This document shows, piece by piece, positions 1 through 11,030 of a DNA stretch of 64,000 nucleotides. Positions within the stretch are counted from its first letter, which is position 1; the number at the start of each line of letters is the position of its first letter. Origin of the DNA: Linanthus parryae (Eukaryota; Streptophyta; Magnoliopsida; Ericales; Polemoniaceae). The translations under genes and the position numbers were made by a program. The notes under the pieces were generated by a model, which was not told where the DNA came from, ran no database searches, and saw only the letters and a list, made by a program, of their open reading frames with translations. The stretch is from contig JALGPY010000002.1 of assembly GCA_023055425.1 (NCBI GenBank), positions 50,739,321 through 50,803,320 on the forward strand, written 5' to 3'.

Positions 1-125
1 TTTTTTTTATATATATCTCTCAAAATCCTGCACAATTCCTTCAATATCTTTCACGAGTGGTCTTCCAAGTGCCAAGCTAACATATAATCGTAAGGAGAGA
101 CAATATCCAAATCAACACGTATAAA

Positions 126-558
126 TCACAAATCAATGTCTCTCCCTATCTCAATAAAATCCTCGGTGTAACCAACAAAGCCGCTAACATAAAAGAGCAT
201 GCGTGGGGATGGAGTCGTCGCAAGCGCAATCTCGATGTCCGAAGTCAAATGTCGACACCCCCACACTCGAATGTAATCCTGTCCCCTCTCAAGTAGTCGA
301 TCAAATATCTGTCTCGTGCCTAATCCAACCAAACCTCCCACACCACGATGAGTAAGATCCGGTACCTAGCACGATCCACCTATTAATTTCTCCCAACCCA
401 AGTTTTGTGTGTATTAGATGGTACACACTCACGGCTCTCCTCACTTGTGTCCATGTTGTAATGCCATGGAACACCGCCACACCGAAGTGCGCAAGCCTAC
501 TCTCACTCACCCTCGCATTCCCCTCGAAGATCACAAATGAAGTGCATGCGATATGCAA
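126..558 (-). pseudogene. Weak overlapping minus-strand frames, unknown relic
   Basis: Two overlapping minus-strand reading frames (301-558 and 126-341) could be one frameshifted coding relic of about 140 residues. I recognise no domain. The composition is not low-complexity, which is the only argument for former coding. They sit in the ATH1 tail downstream of the extra ORF, so they could equally be chance open frames in non-coding sequence. Confidence 0.15.
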
Positions 559-1110
559 GACTCACACAAATATAGCATGAAGTACTCCCTCATCGAACCC
601 CCTCAACTACAACACCCTCGTGACGCACTAAAGCGGTGATTCTAACCAATCAATGCTGAAGGCCAAGAATCGTCACCCTAAGTCCAAAGGTTGTCAAAGA
701 ATCCATGGTTCAAATCCGGGTTTACTAGTGGTCCTACAAGGTAAGTTCTATAAGCAGTGAGTGCTCTAATTCACACCTCGCACAGCTGTTCTGTGTGCCA
801 CTACGAGGCGGGTTGGCGACTACCTAAGACGTACTCAAGAACGTTCGGCTTGTTTAGCTCACACCTAGCTCAACTCTTGTAAGAAAATTAGGCACACACT
901 TTAAATTTGAAAGAATTAAGTTCGTGTGTAAAATAGGCACGCATTCCCGTAAAGAAAGTTTCTCTATACTTACTAAGGGAAACTCACATCGTCACTCTCG
1001 ATCGCAATTCACGCCCTATGCCTAAAAGTCTCACACTTCTCGATTTTACCGAATTTTCAGCTTTTTTCAATTGCCCTTTCTCAAATTTTTAATTTTTTTG
1101 TGTTTTCACA

Positions 1111-1117
<7 letters not shown>

Positions 1118-1145
<28 letters not shown>
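1118..1145. repeat. Poly(T) run, 28 bases
   Basis: An uninterrupted run of T within the ATH1 3' tail, preceded by further T-rich sequence. On the element's sense strand it is poly(A). It is most likely a simple repeat. Confidence 0.9.
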
Positions 1146-1148
<3 letters not shown>

Positions 1149-1418
1149 TTTTTTATACCTACACTATATGCAAGGCCAACTTGACTAACGACTCAACAAT
1201 GGTGGGTTGACTCAAAAATACCAAAACGTGCAAAAAGATGAATAATAAAAAGAAAAATAAGGACATAACCAAAAATCTCTAACTACATGCAGACACTGGC
1301 GATGCAAAGACACGACACTGACTAGTAAAAAGGATTCAACCACCCCCACACTAGAATGCATCGTTGTCCTCAACGATAACACGAGGACTCAACAATTCTA
1401 GCACGAGGGCACACTCCA

Positions 1419-2729
1419 CTACTCGTCATCTTCCTCATCCTCATCATCTTCTTCCTCCTCATCTTCTTCTTCTTCTTCATCCTCACTCGGCGGAACCGGA
1501 TACTCAAATTCATCCTCCTGGAACCACGGATCCGCCGTCGGGACCGGTGGAACAAACTCCCCCGCCGCCTGACCACTAGACTGTATAACCCACTGGCCCA
1601 CCATCTGGATTAATCCTCCCAGCTTCGCCTGATTGTCCCGAGTGTGGGCAAACTGGCGTCTTCTCTCGAGTCTATCCCGGGCCATCTCCTCTCGCAGGTG
1701 GTCGTAGGCAACCTGGTTGTCAAACCTAGAGGTGTTCATCCTCCTACCCTTTCCCTTCTTCCTCGCCGTCTCATCAAACCTATGCCACTTCCTAGCAGTA
1801 AACGCTTTCAAATCCATATCTCTCCCTATGACTACTTCGGTAGTTTTGGCTAGGTGAGTGATCAAGCAAGTATGACCGGGGCCCAATTTGTTCGTCCTCG
1901 ACACCCTCTCAAGACAGTTCTCCCAAATCAGTTTGGGGATATTGATTCTAACCCCGGTGTAAAGACAAAGAGCCCAGACAGAGAGGCGGAAAGTGTAACT
2001 AGGGTTTCGTGTGATTCCCAAAACCCAGTTTTCTAACAATTCACAGCACCACCTAGCCTCCGGCCTATAAAACTTCTTCTCGGCCTTCCAATGAAGCACC
2101 TCCCCTTTCCTGTCCCATGGATCAACCCCCTTCGCAAAGCAAAAAGCATTTAAACGAGACCAAAGGTTCTCACTACGAAGAACAGTCTCTAACCCACAAC
2201 CCTCTTTCAAAGCGGGGAAACCCATGGCCAATGCGATAGTCTCTGGCGTGAAGACTATCCAATTGTTCCGACAGTACACAAGACGAGGATCTTGACTCTC
2301 ACCATCCTTTGCATAACGCAAATTGAACAAAAACTCTCGAGTAATATGCGAACTAGACGGCCCTACTAGCTTAAACCAATTGGCAAGCTTCTCGCGCTCA
2401 AAAATTTCCTTAATTGCTTGAGGCATGTCCTCGTGCAATGGAAATGCCTTTTCGGGCTGCCCGTTCTTGGTCAAATAGGTATCTTTACGAGAGTCAATGT
2501 GGGCCTCGTAAGTGACAAAACGGTAGCTATCATAATATCCTGGCGCAATACTACGCTCTTTCAAATTAGCTTTAGCCGTTCGTCGGCCAACAATACCCGG
2601 TTTAGCCGGGAAAGGGGCAGTCAAGATGGCATATTGGGGAGTAGGCGGAATCTCTAATTGAGGATCGCCCGACCCCGATGCTTCTTGCGAAGACCCCTCT
2701 CCCGTCTTCCGTTTCTTTCCACCCGCCAT
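1419..2729 (-). CDS. PF20167-like plant retrotransposon accessory protein (ATH1 extra ORF)
   Basis: A 436-residue open frame in the position between pol and the 3' LTR where Athila elements may carry an 'env-like' ORF. The N-terminus is Gly/Lys/Ser-rich (MAGGKKRKTGEGSS). The middle, about residues 60-300, resembles the 'putative plant transposon protein' family (PF20167): segments such as WFKLVGPSSSHITREFLFNL, NNWIVFTPETIALAMGFPAL and WALCLYTGVRINIPKLIW. A basic, charged stretch follows (about 310-365). The C-terminus is a run of Glu/Asp from about residue 412. I see no signal peptide or membrane segment, so an envelope role is not supported. Its biochemical function is unknown. The frame is fully open, unlike the copies in COP3. 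The family assignment is from memory of the domain, not a search. Confidence 0.75.
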   Translation of the reverse strand: MAGGKKRKTGEGSSQEASGSGDPQLEIPPTPQYAILTAPFPAKPGIVGRRTAKANLKERSIAPGYYDSYRFVTYEAHIDSRKDTYLTKNGQPEKAFPLHEDMPQAIKEIFEREKLANWFKLVGPSSSHITREFLFNLRYAKDGESQDPRLVYCRNNWIVFTPETIALAMGFPALKEGCGLETVLRSENLWSRLNAFCFAKGVDPWDRKGEVLHWKAEKKFYRPEARWCCELLENWVLGITRNPSYTFRLSVWALCLYTGVRINIPKLIWENCLERVSRTNKLGPGHTCLITHLAKTTEVVIGRDMDLKAFTARKWHRFDETARKKGKGRRMNTSRFDNQVAYDHLREEMARDRLERRRQFAHTRDNQAKLGGLIQMVGQWVIQSSGQAAGEFVPPVPTADPWFQEDEFEYPVPPSEDEEEEEDEEEEDDEDEEDDE

Positions 2730-4419
2730 TTAAAATTCAATTTCAAGTAAAACGAACAATTCAACAATTGTGCACGTGAACAAGAAGTGTATACTAAACG
2801 AAACACGTAGGCACGTAAGCAAATAATTCCTAGGACTTTACGCAATCGCCCCCAAATACGCTTCTAAGCGCAACAAAATATAATTCGGGCTTTTACTCAA
2901 TGTGCCTAGGACTCGAATATGAAAATAGCAAGTTCAGATTGTACCTACGCGTCCGGAGCAAGTCTTACGGACGCAAAAATTTCACAATTTTGACAAACCC
3001 GGACTGATTTTGATGGTGCCGGAAAAATTTGTCGAAATCTCGAATTGCTTGATGCTCCGTACTCCTTGCGTAGTCCCCGTTAGTGTTTCCTTCTCGTCCG
3101 TAAGCTGAATCAAACTGTAACTCGTCCAATTTCTCAGTTCTTCTTCAAAACCCTAGCTCCTTCCTCCTCTGATTTCTCTCTTGTCTCTCACTCTCACTGA
3201 AAACCACCTCTGGAATCTTGTTCTCCTCTGAATTGCGAGCAAAACCCTAGGTGGGTTGTTGAATTTGGTGAAGAAACAATGGGTGAGGCGATTTGAGTGT
3301 GGTGCGGCTATGGAGGAGAAGGTTGCTGTTGAAGATGAAGAATGAGGGAATTGGTCGATCTGCAGGTGATGAAGCTTTCACTCGTGCCAAAAAGTCTAAA
3401 AAGCCCCCAAATAGTAACTTCAAACCTTTGTCCGTGCGTGGCCAAATCTGACCTTTTGCGCGATGTCTTCGTGCGAAGACATTTCTCTTCGTGCGAAGAG
3501 TCTTCGTACGAAGACAATTTGTCTTCGCACGAAGGTCTTCTCACATAGATACTGCACTTGGTTTTGAGAAGACAATTCAGAGCTTGAAATTTTTTTCTAA
3601 GTATAGAGTCTTCCTACGAAGACAATTGTCTTCATACGAAGACAATGCTGAATTGTGCCAAAAACATCCTTTTTGTCGATTTTTCGCGTCTTCGATCGTG
3701 CCTTTGCTTTCCGAAGGATCTCCTCGACCTCGAGACTCCCTTTTTACCTTAAAACACTCCCAAAATCCGGGGAATATTTTATTTGTCAATTTCACGCGTT
3801 CCAAGGCACGTTTTGCATTTCCGGATGCTTTTGGCCTCGTTTTACTTGCTAAAACATCCTTTTTGGCGTAACTTCCTCATCCGGACTCCGATTTGCGCGA
3901 TCCACCTGTCTACAGAAAGCTCTCGACCACCCCCACACGTTGGCATTGTTCAATTCTCATTTCAATCTGTCCTTCAAAATTTCACCTCGTAATCCGTGCC
4001 GGCGTGCTAGCTTTCTCCGTTCACTAATTAAATTCTTGCGCAAATCAAGACGGGGAGTCCGGGAACATGATCTTCCCCAGGTGCGTGTGTTGAATAGATG
4101 CAGAAATGGCTTCTACCTTCAATTCCTTCACTTCGGATCCCGATACGCGTATTTAGCTGCAAATCTGGACTTTTTACTATGTTTCGCACGCGCGCATCAA
4201 GAAGGGGGATCCGAAATAGGCCTTTCACCTCGTATTCCTGCACATACTCATTGGAAATATTAACTCCACTCTCTCGCACCTCTCAATAACATCAAACCGA
4301 ATAAAAATTACAAAACAGTATTAAAATCTATCCTAAAGCAATAAATAGGTTGGGTTGCCTCCCAACAAGCGCTTTGTAATTTAAGGTCGACGGCCCGACC
4401 CAGTTACCTCAGAGATGTT
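2730..4419 (-). other. ATH1 spacer between pol and the extra ORF
   Basis: There is no gene on the element strand. Immediately after pol comes a block (about 4345-4395, minus strand) containing GCGCTTGTTGGGAGGCAACC, also present after gag-protease in ATH2 (60776-60797), so it is conserved between Athila-type elements. Positions 3465-3643 carry palindromes like those in the ATH1 LTR. On the plus strand, about 3120-3340 looks like a plant mRNA leader (repeated AAACCCTAG and CT-rich tracts before an ATG near 3278), but no long frame follows. A polypurine-like tract (GTGTGGGGGTGG on the minus strand) lies at 3927-3938. Confidence 0.6.
3465..3643. repeat. Cluster of CTTCGNNCGAAG palindromes
   Basis: At least five near-perfect palindromes occur in 180 bases: GTCTTCGTGCGAAGAC at 3465-3480, then CTCTTCGTGCGAAGAG, CTTCGTACGAAG, GTCTTCGCACGAAG, and slightly mutated copies near 3607-3643. 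The intervening bases (a 'TAGATACTGCA' stretch and 'CTAAGTATA') also match the ATH1 LTR at 11110-11175. The block is therefore a diverged duplicate of an LTR segment in the same orientation, placed between pol and the extra ORF. Confidence 0.8.
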
Positions 4420-7173
4420 TCAAGTTGCGGGAGTTGCATGAAGCCATTCAATGACTCCAATGAAATTCCCGTCCACATACGGTTTCGCTCTCTGACCATT
4501 CACCTTAAACCTGTTCCCATTTGCATCCTCTACCTCAAGAGATCCCCATGGATAAACTTCAGTAATCGTGTAGGGACCACTCCACCTAGATTTCAATTTC
4601 CCTGGAAACAGCTTTAGTCTTGCATTGAAGATCAATACTTTCTGTCCTACCTTGAAGTCTCTCGGGATGATGTGCCTGTCGTGCCACAGTTTTGTCCTCT
4701 CCTTATAGATTTTCGCACTTTCATACGCCATCAATCGAAATTCTTCAAGTTCAAGTAGTGCTTGCTTTCGTAGCTCACCTGAGAGCTTAGCGTCCAAATT
4801 GATCTTCTTCAAAGCCCAGAATGCCTTGTGCTCAAGTTCCACCGGAAGATGACACGACTTCCCAAACACTAACTGGTAGGGAGACATGCCCAAAGGAGTC
4901 TTGTAAGCAGTCCTATACGCCCATAAGCTATCGTCTAAATGCAGAGACCAATCCTTGCGTCCCGGGTTGACTGTCTTTTCCAGAATCCCTTTTATCTCTC
5001 GGTTAGAAACTTCTGCTTGCCCATTCGACTGCGGATGATAGGCCAGTGATATCTTATGCGTCTTTACCCCATATTTGCTCAAGACATTGGCAAAGACTTT
5101 ATTCACAAAATGCGATCCTTCATCACTGATTATGGCTCTGGGAGTTCCAAACCGTGTAAAAATACTCTTCCGCACGAATCTCTCTACAGTAGCTCCATCG
5201 TTTTTGGGGCAAGCCATTGCCTCCACCCACTTGGTCACATAATCCACAGCTAACAGTATATAAAGATTGCCAAGTGAAGACGGGAATGGTCCCATGAAAT
5301 CGATGCCCCAGACATCAAAGGGCTCTACTTCCAACACGAAATTTTGAGGCATCTCGTTTCGGCTGGAGATATTGCCGGTTCTCTGACATCGATCACATTG
5401 CTGTACAAATAGATGAGCATCTTTATGTAAAGTAGGCCAGTAAAATCCACTTTGCAATACCTTTGCCACAGTACGCGCTTTGCCAAAATGTCCTCCGCAA
5501 TTCAATGCGTGGCAGTGTCTAAGAATGTCCAAAGTGTCTGGCTCAGATACGCATCTTCTCAACACATTGTCAGCTCCCAACCTAAACAAATAAGGGTCAT
5601 CCCAGAAATAGTGTCGTGCATCTGCGAAAAATTTCTTTTTCTGATGGAACGTCATGTCTTTCGGGACAATTTTGAGCGCCTTGAAATTTGCCAAATCCGC
5701 AAACCAAGGCACAGCTGCTACCACTACCATAAGTTGTTCGTCTGGAAAATCTTCTCTAATCGGCACATCTTCTTGTTTTTCGTTATCCAGTCGTGACAAA
5801 TGGTCTGCAACAACGTTCTCTACACCCTTTTTGTCCTTTATCACTATGTCAAACTCTTGCATTAACAATACCCATCGGATCAATCTAGGCTTCGCATCCT
5901 TCTTAGCAAGAAGATATTTGAGGGCTGCATGGTCCGTGAAAATAGTCACCTGAGAACCCACAAGATATGGGCGAAACTTGTCCAATGCGAAGATAATAGC
6001 CAACATCTCTTTCTCCGTGGTGGCATAATTAACCTGTGCAGTGTTAAGAGTACGACTAGCATAGTAAATAACATGAGCTACCTTGTCTTTCCGCTGTCCC
6101 AGCACTGCTCCCACCGCGTAATCGCTGGCATCACACATAAGTTCGAACGGTAAAGTCCAGTCTGGAGTGGCTATAATGGGAGAACTAATCAGCTTTTTCT
6201 TGAGCAAATCAAAAGCTGTCTTGCAGTCTTCATTGAAATCAAACACGGCATCTTTCTCAAGCAAACCAGATAAAGGCTTTGTGATTTTCGAAAAGTCTTT
6301 AATGAAGCGCCGATAGAAACCTGCATGTCCCAAGAAACTCCGTACCCCTTTGACAGACGTAGGGTAAGGAAGCTTCTCAATCACATCAATCTTCGCCCGG
6401 TCTACCTCTAAACCTTTACTGGAGATCTTGTGCCCCAACACTATTCCCTCGGTCACCATGAAATGGCACTTCTCCCAGTTAAGCACTAGGTTGGTGTCAA
6501 TACATCTGTCCAGTACCCGAGCTAGCTGCTGGAGACAGTCTTCAAACCCATCACCATAAAGCGAAAAATCATCCATGAAGACTTCAAAATTTTGCTCCAT
6601 CATGTCTGAGAAGATAGACATCATACACCTCTGAAACGTAGCTGGGGCATTGCATAGTCCAAAGGGCATGCGTCTGAATGCAAACGTCCCATATGGACAA
6701 GTAAATGTCGTCTTCTCCTGGTCAGCTGGCTCAATCGCTATCTGATTATACCCAGAATATCCATCCAAAAAGCAGTAGTGTGAATGGTGAGCTAGCCTAT
6801 CAAGCATCTGGTCCACGAATGGGAGGGGAAAGTGATCCTTCAAAGTGGCATCATTGAGTTTGCGGTAATCCATGCAAACTCTCCACCCAGTAACGGTACG
6901 TGTGGCAATTTGATCACCTTTTTCCCCTTCCACCACAGTTATACCTCCCTTCTTGGGAACGCATTGTACCGGGCTAGTCCACGTGCTGTCGGAAATCGGA
7001 TAGATGATACCTGCTTCCAACCATTTAAGCACCTCTTTCTTCACCACCTCCTGCATGTGAGGGTTGAGGCGGCGCTGAAATTGAACTACCGGCTTCTTGT
7101 CTTCCATGAGCCTGATCTTATGCTGGCAAACTGTGGGGCTGATCCCCTTAATATCTGCTATTGTCCATCCCAT
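4420..7173 (-). CDS. pol: ATH1 pol: reverse transcriptase, RNase H, integrase
   Basis: A 917-residue Ty3/Athila pol. The RT covers about residues 50-250, with [15 protein letters not shown] near 105, [16 protein letters not shown] near 167 and the catalytic FMDD at 199-202, where many elements have YVDD. RNase H (about 340-460) shows CDAS (D348), TDH (D414) and ADHLSR (D457). Integrase has an HHCC zinc finger (about H553/H562, C593/C596), catalytic D625, D684 and E721, and a C-terminal segment ending in [19 protein letters not shown]. All catalytic motifs are present. The frame is the same as gag-protease upstream, separated only by one TAG at 7189-7191. The listed start (ATG at 7173) is simply the first Met after that stop; translation as a gag-pol fusion is more likely in an active element. 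Confidence 0.93.
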   Translation of the reverse strand: MGWTIADIKGISPTVCQHKIRLMEDKKPVVQFQRRLNPHMQEVVKKEVLKWLEAGIIYPISDSTWTSPVQCVPKKGGITVVEGEKGDQIATRTVTGWRVCMDYRKLNDATLKDHFPLPFVDQMLDRLAHHSHYCFLDGYSGYNQIAIEPADQEKTTFTCPYGTFAFRRMPFGLCNAPATFQRCMMSIFSDMMEQNFEVFMDDFSLYGDGFEDCLQQLARVLDRCIDTNLVLNWEKCHFMVTEGIVLGHKISSKGLEVDRAKIDVIEKLPYPTSVKGVRSFLGHAGFYRRFIKDFSKITKPLSGLLEKDAVFDFNEDCKTAFDLLKKKLISSPIIATPDWTLPFELMCDASDYAVGAVLGQRKDKVAHVIYYASRTLNTAQVNYATTEKEMLAIIFALDKFRPYLVGSQVTIFTDHAALKYLLAKKDAKPRLIRWVLLMQEFDIVIKDKKGVENVVADHLSRLDNEKQEDVPIREDFPDEQLMVVVAAVPWFADLANFKALKIVPKDMTFHQKKKFFADARHYFWDDPYLFRLGADNVLRRCVSEPDTLDILRHCHALNCGGHFGKARTVAKVLQSGFYWPTLHKDAHLFVQQCDRCQRTGNISSRNEMPQNFVLEVEPFDVWGIDFMGPFPSSLGNLYILLAVDYVTKWVEAMACPKNDGATVERFVRKSIFTRFGTPRAIISDEGSHFVNKVFANVLSKYGVKTHKISLAYHPQSNGQAEVSNREIKGILEKTVNPGRKDWSLHLDDSLWAYRTAYKTPLGMSPYQLVFGKSCHLPVELEHKAFWALKKINLDAKLSGELRKQALLELEEFRLMAYESAKIYKERTKLWHDRHIIPRDFKVGQKVLIFNARLKLFPGKLKSRWSGPYTITEVYPWGSLEVEDANGNRFKVNGQRAKPYVDGNFIGVIEWLHATPAT

Positions 7174-7188
7174 AGCTGCTTTCCTCTT

Positions 7189-9912
7189 CTATAGTACCTC
7201 GAGAAGCTGTTCCTCCTGTTCCCTGTCCAAACATGCAGATACAATCACAGGTAAAGTATCATTAGATCCCAAGTATAAATATTTCAAATGAACAGGTAAA
7301 GGCTTTAATTCTAAAACAGGAGCAGTAATAAGAGAAGGAGTAAGAATCTTCCTGCTTCCCTCATTAAAGAGGGGTAATGGTGGGAGCCAATGAACATCTA
7401 AGGCTTGCTCTTTCTCGCTGGAATCAAATAGAGCAAGCTCCTCATATAGTTGCTCCAACAAAATATCGTCCTCCTCGTCCAGCGTGTATGCCTCCACCCC
7501 AAAGCACTGCTCGCTCACCGCGTATGCGGGAAACTTCATAGCCTCAAATACATTGAAGGCCACCTTCTCATCGTTGATCTGCATAGTCAGCTCTCCATTG
7601 GCCACATCAATGATAGTTCTCCCAGTGGCCAGGAATGGACGGCCCAAAATAAGAGGAACATCATCGTCGGCCTCCATGTCTAAGATCACAAAATCCGCTG
7701 GGAAGATGAGTCCTTCAACTCTCACTAATACATCCTCTAAAACACCCCTGGGGCGTTTTATTGTGCGATCAGCCATCTGCAAGCACATCCTGGTAGGCTT
7801 AGGATCTCCCACACCAAGTTGCTCAAAAACCGATGTGGGCATCAAATTAATACTTGCACCAAGGTCACATAATGCTCTCCCATGAAATGCGTCTCCCAAT
7901 GTAACAGGAATGATGAAACCGCCCGGATCTTTCATCTTCTTTGGTAGCGCTTTTTGCACAACGGCGCTACACTCCTCATTTAGAGTCACGGTTTCAAAGT
8001 CATCCATGCGCCTCCTATTAGAAAGGAGGTCCTTGAGAAATTTGGCATATTTCGGCATTTGTGAGATGGCCTCTGCAAAAGGTATATTAATGTGCAGTTT
8101 CCTGAAGATATCCACAAACTTCTTGAAATGCTTGGCATCCTCTTGGCTCTTCAATCTTTGCGGGTATGGCACTCGCACACTGTATTCCTCCCTAGGCTTC
8201 TGTTTCTCATCCGACTTCCTCACCGTGTCCTTTGATTGGGGACTCACGGTAGGCACGGGAATCTCTTCATCCAAAGCTTTCTCAGTGGCCTTGGTCGCCT
8301 CAGCTCGCGCGTGGCTAGGATATGGGGGATCCTCAGTAGTGATGCCACTGCGAGTTGTGATGGCATTTAGCTGCTCGTTAGGAGTGATGGTATTTGCTGG
8401 AAGCATGCCTGGTGGAAGCTTGACATTTTGATTGGCGATCTGCCCAATCTGAGTCTCATGGCTTTTTATTGTTGCTTGTATTGAGACAATCGCGCTCTCC
8501 ATCCTGTCGTGATTAGCTAGGAGCTTTCTCAATAGAGCATTTGTCTCTTGATCTTCTTTTTGTGGAGCCTGCTGTTGTGGAGCTTGCCTCGCTTGATATG
8601 GAACATTGGGTCTCTGTCCGGGTGCATATAATCCACTGTTTGGATTGGCATAGCTGAAGTTGGGGTGATTACGATTGTTGGGATGATAGGTGTTAGGCCA
8701 TTGCTGCTGTCGCAAAAAATTCACATCTTCAACACTGTTATCATATCCCTGGCTTTCATCTGCTAGTAATTCACCCATGGGCTTCTGTGTTGGAGGGTGC
8801 ATACCGTGAAATGTTGAAGTCATGGATTCCAACTTTTGTTCCATCGATTCAATCTTGTTGACTAAGGATGTATCCCCCGGTTTGGAGTACCTACGCGTTT
8901 CAGATCGTGTAGTCTCTCTCTTTGACGCGTTGTTCAGCAAATCTTGAGCTCGCTGTGCTCCAAGTCCCATAAAATTACCTCCAGCTAGCATATCTAACTG
9001 GTCAGCTGTCTCCTTGTCTAATGCAGTGTAGAAATAATGGAAGAGCTTGTGCCATGGCTCTCCATGATTCGGACATCTACGGAGAATTTGGCTGAACTTC
9101 CTCCATGCATCTCCCAAAGAGCTGTCTTCATCCTGAGTGAACTTTGCAATCTCTGTCATCTGCTGCGCGACTCTGGATGGTGGCAAATACTTCCTCAGAA
9201 ACTCATGACAACAATCTGCCCATGTCACTATGCTACCAGCTGGCAGCTCCATAAGCCACTTCTTGGCTTTTCCAGATAAGGAGAATGGAAATAGTAAAAG
9301 CTTAACTGTTTCATCTGGAACTCGCTGATCGTGCAGGGTTGATGTGATTTGCTCGAATACCAGCAGATGGTGATTGGGGTCATCTCCTGGAGCTCCGTTG
9401 AATGCGCACTCATCACGAACCATGTTGATCATATGTTGGCGCAACTCGAAGTGTTGGGCATTGATCTGTGGCCTGACAATGGTAGGTTGATAACATGCTG
9501 GAGTAGTCCTGAAATAATCCACCATCGGGCGTTCTTCATTCTCAGCATTGTTCTGCCTGTTGTTTTCCCCATTATTACCATTGTTGTTCCCACCGATGTT
9601 CGCTACTTGTGCCCCCACACCATGACGTGGTTGTGGATTTGGGGGGACCATGCGATCCATCCTTGCCTGCATCTCAGCCATTTGAGCTCTCACCTCCTCC
9701 GCTTCTGCGGCTCTTTGTGCAGCCTCCTCTACAGCTGCAGCTCTAGCTGCTTCCGCATCCTGCATACCTTTGCGGATCCTCTCAAACTCAGCTCTCGTTT
9801 CTTCATCCATAACTACTGAGCTTGAATTCCTCTTGTCTCTACGCTGTGTTTTTAATAAGGATTCCGGGTCTTCAAACGTTGGATACAAAGGCTCGTCTCG
9901 AGAACGGGTCAT
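7189..9912 (-). CDS. gag-pro: ATH1 gag and aspartic protease
   Basis: A 907-residue protein. After an N-terminal coiled-coil-like Glu/Ala/Arg-rich stretch (about residues 35-85, many MQDAEAARAAAVEEA-type repeats), the retrotransposon gag domain covers roughly residues 150-320 (VKLLLFPFSLSGKAKKWL and FTQDEDSSLGDAWRKF). A Gln/Asn/Pro-rich linker with the Athila signature ITTRSG follows, then an aspartic protease with active site LCDLGAS (D683) and ILGRPFLATGR. No CCHC zinc knuckle is visible. The start ATG at 9912 lies about 115 bases after the primer site, which suits a short leader. The frame ends in a single TAG, after which the same frame runs straight into RT. This may be a point mutation or a readthrough site. 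Confidence 0.9.
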   Translation of the reverse strand: MTRSRDEPLYPTFEDPESLLKTQRRDKRNSSSVVMDEETRAEFERIRKGMQDAEAARAAAVEEAAQRAAEAEEVRAQMAEMQARMDRMVPPNPQPRHGVGAQVANIGGNNNGNNGENNRQNNAENEERPMVDYFRTTPACYQPTIVRPQINAQHFELRQHMINMVRDECAFNGAPGDDPNHHLLVFEQITSTLHDQRVPDETVKLLLFPFSLSGKAKKWLMELPAGSIVTWADCCHEFLRKYLPPSRVAQQMTEIAKFTQDEDSSLGDAWRKFSQILRRCPNHGEPWHKLFHYFYTALDKETADQLDMLAGGNFMGLGAQRAQDLLNNASKRETTRSETRRYSKPGDTSLVNKIESMEQKLESMTSTFHGMHPPTQKPMGELLADESQGYDNSVEDVNFLRQQQWPNTYHPNNRNHPNFSYANPNSGLYAPGQRPNVPYQARQAPQQQAPQKEDQETNALLRKLLANHDRMESAIVSIQATIKSHETQIGQIANQNVKLPPGMLPANTITPNEQLNAITTRSGITTEDPPYPSHARAEATKATEKALDEEIPVPTVSPQSKDTVRKSDEKQKPREEYSVRVPYPQRLKSQEDAKHFKKFVDIFRKLHINIPFAEAISQMPKYAKFLKDLLSNRRRMDDFETVTLNEECSAVVQKALPKKMKDPGGFIIPVTLGDAFHGRALCDLGASINLMPTSVFEQLGVGDPKPTRMCLQMADRTIKRPRGVLEDVLVRVEGLIFPADFVILDMEADDDVPLILGRPFLATGRTIIDVANGELTMQINDEKVAFNVFEAMKFPAYAVSEQCFGVEAYTLDEEDDILLEQLYEELALFDSSEKEQALDVHWLPPLPLFNEGSRKILTPSLITAPVLELKPLPVHLKYLYLGSNDTLPVIVSACLDREQEEQLLEVL

Positions 9913-10025
9913 GCACCGAGTAAATCAACCTGAAATCACGAAACACGCAAAACGTAGGTGAGTAACGGATATAAACAATAAATTAAAATCCCTAAGGCTA
10001 GGAATTATAACTAATTTAGCCGAAG

Positions 10026-10043
10026 TCCCCGGCAACGGCGCCA
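10026..10043 (-). other. ATH1 primer binding site (tRNA-Asp)
   Basis: The minus strand reads TGGCGCCGTTGCCGGGGA, complementary over 18 bases to the 3' end of plant tRNA-Asp including CCA. It lies 6 bases inside the 5' LTR end. tRNA-Asp priming is known for Athila elements. Confidence 0.92.
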
Positions 10044-11030
10044 AAAACTTGACACGTTCCAACTGCAAGTGCACAGCCGTCGTGTGTAGTAATAAACCGG
10101 AAATCCGGGTTGTCGAACCCAAGGGACTTTGTTTAAATTAATTACTATTCTAAACCTTATGTGGGCAAGTCGCAAGTTGTGTTTTTATCTAATTCTAAGA
10201 AAATAAATGCAATATTCTCAATTAACCAAGTGAAGTAATTCACGATTAATAAAGAATGAATAATTGGAGGTTTTTATCAATAAGGGAAAAGTACCGGGAA
10301 TTCTCTAGGTTCACTAGGTTGTTCTAAATTTATGTTTTGATTTGTAAAACAACCACGTGTTATTCACTATTAATCAAGCAAGGTTGAACTTACCGAGTTA
10401 CCAAACAAGTCCACTATACTTAGGTTAAACTAGACCGAGTTACCAAGCCTAATTTAGCTTTAAGCATGCATTAATAATGTAATTCTACTTTAACAATCCT
10501 AGTTAACGATGCCGAGTTACCAAACATTGATACGACTAGGTGGATTATTCAATGTACCGACTAGTTATCACGGAGTTACCGCGTGAAAACTAATTGATTC
10601 TATCTCTACGTTAGCTACTCGCAAAGATAATAAGATTAAGAACGTAAATAATCCATAATAGTGAATGAACACGAGAGATTAAGCTAAAGCATGCATTACA
10701 ATCATCAAAACTTCAACTTTAGATCAAACCCTAGCTACACCAAACGAGAATTCCCAGCAAAAAGTGTTTAGCTACTCATATTCATAATCAAAACGACGAT
10801 TATAATGAGTTTAAACATAAAAATCAAGAAAAACGAGAGTTTAGAATCCTAACGAATGATCCAAAAGCTCCTAAGCTCTCTCCAAGGCTTCTTGATCCCC
10901 AAAGATGTCTCTAATCTCCAAAAACTACTGAAAAAGTCGACCTAAAAGCCTTAAATATGTTCCCATAATAATATTACAAAGTTTGGATATAATACGAAAA
11001 AGCCCCAAAAAAATTGCTCTGTCCCACGAT

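Larger units (their letters stand above)
1..1418 (-). other. ATH1 3' non-coding tail
   Basis: No convincing gene is visible. On the minus strand this follows the stop of the extra ORF and should lead to the 3' LTR outside the window. Positions 1340-1351 and about 255-266 contain C-rich tracts (minus strand GTGTGGGGGTG) that look like polypurine tracts, but no LTR start (TGATAACTCCG) follows either. A run of 28 T lies at 1118-1145. Two weak minus-strand frames at 126-558 are listed separately. Confidence 0.6.

Noticed and set aside
1..1418. ATH1 3' LTR at the left edge
   Set aside because: No match to 10050-11652 and no GGAGTTATCA boundary; the sequence differs throughout.
10026..10043. tRNA genes at tRNA-like sequences (also 16311, 31414, 45930, 50967)
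   Set aside because: Only the 12-18 bases of the primer site match; no cloverleaf is present.
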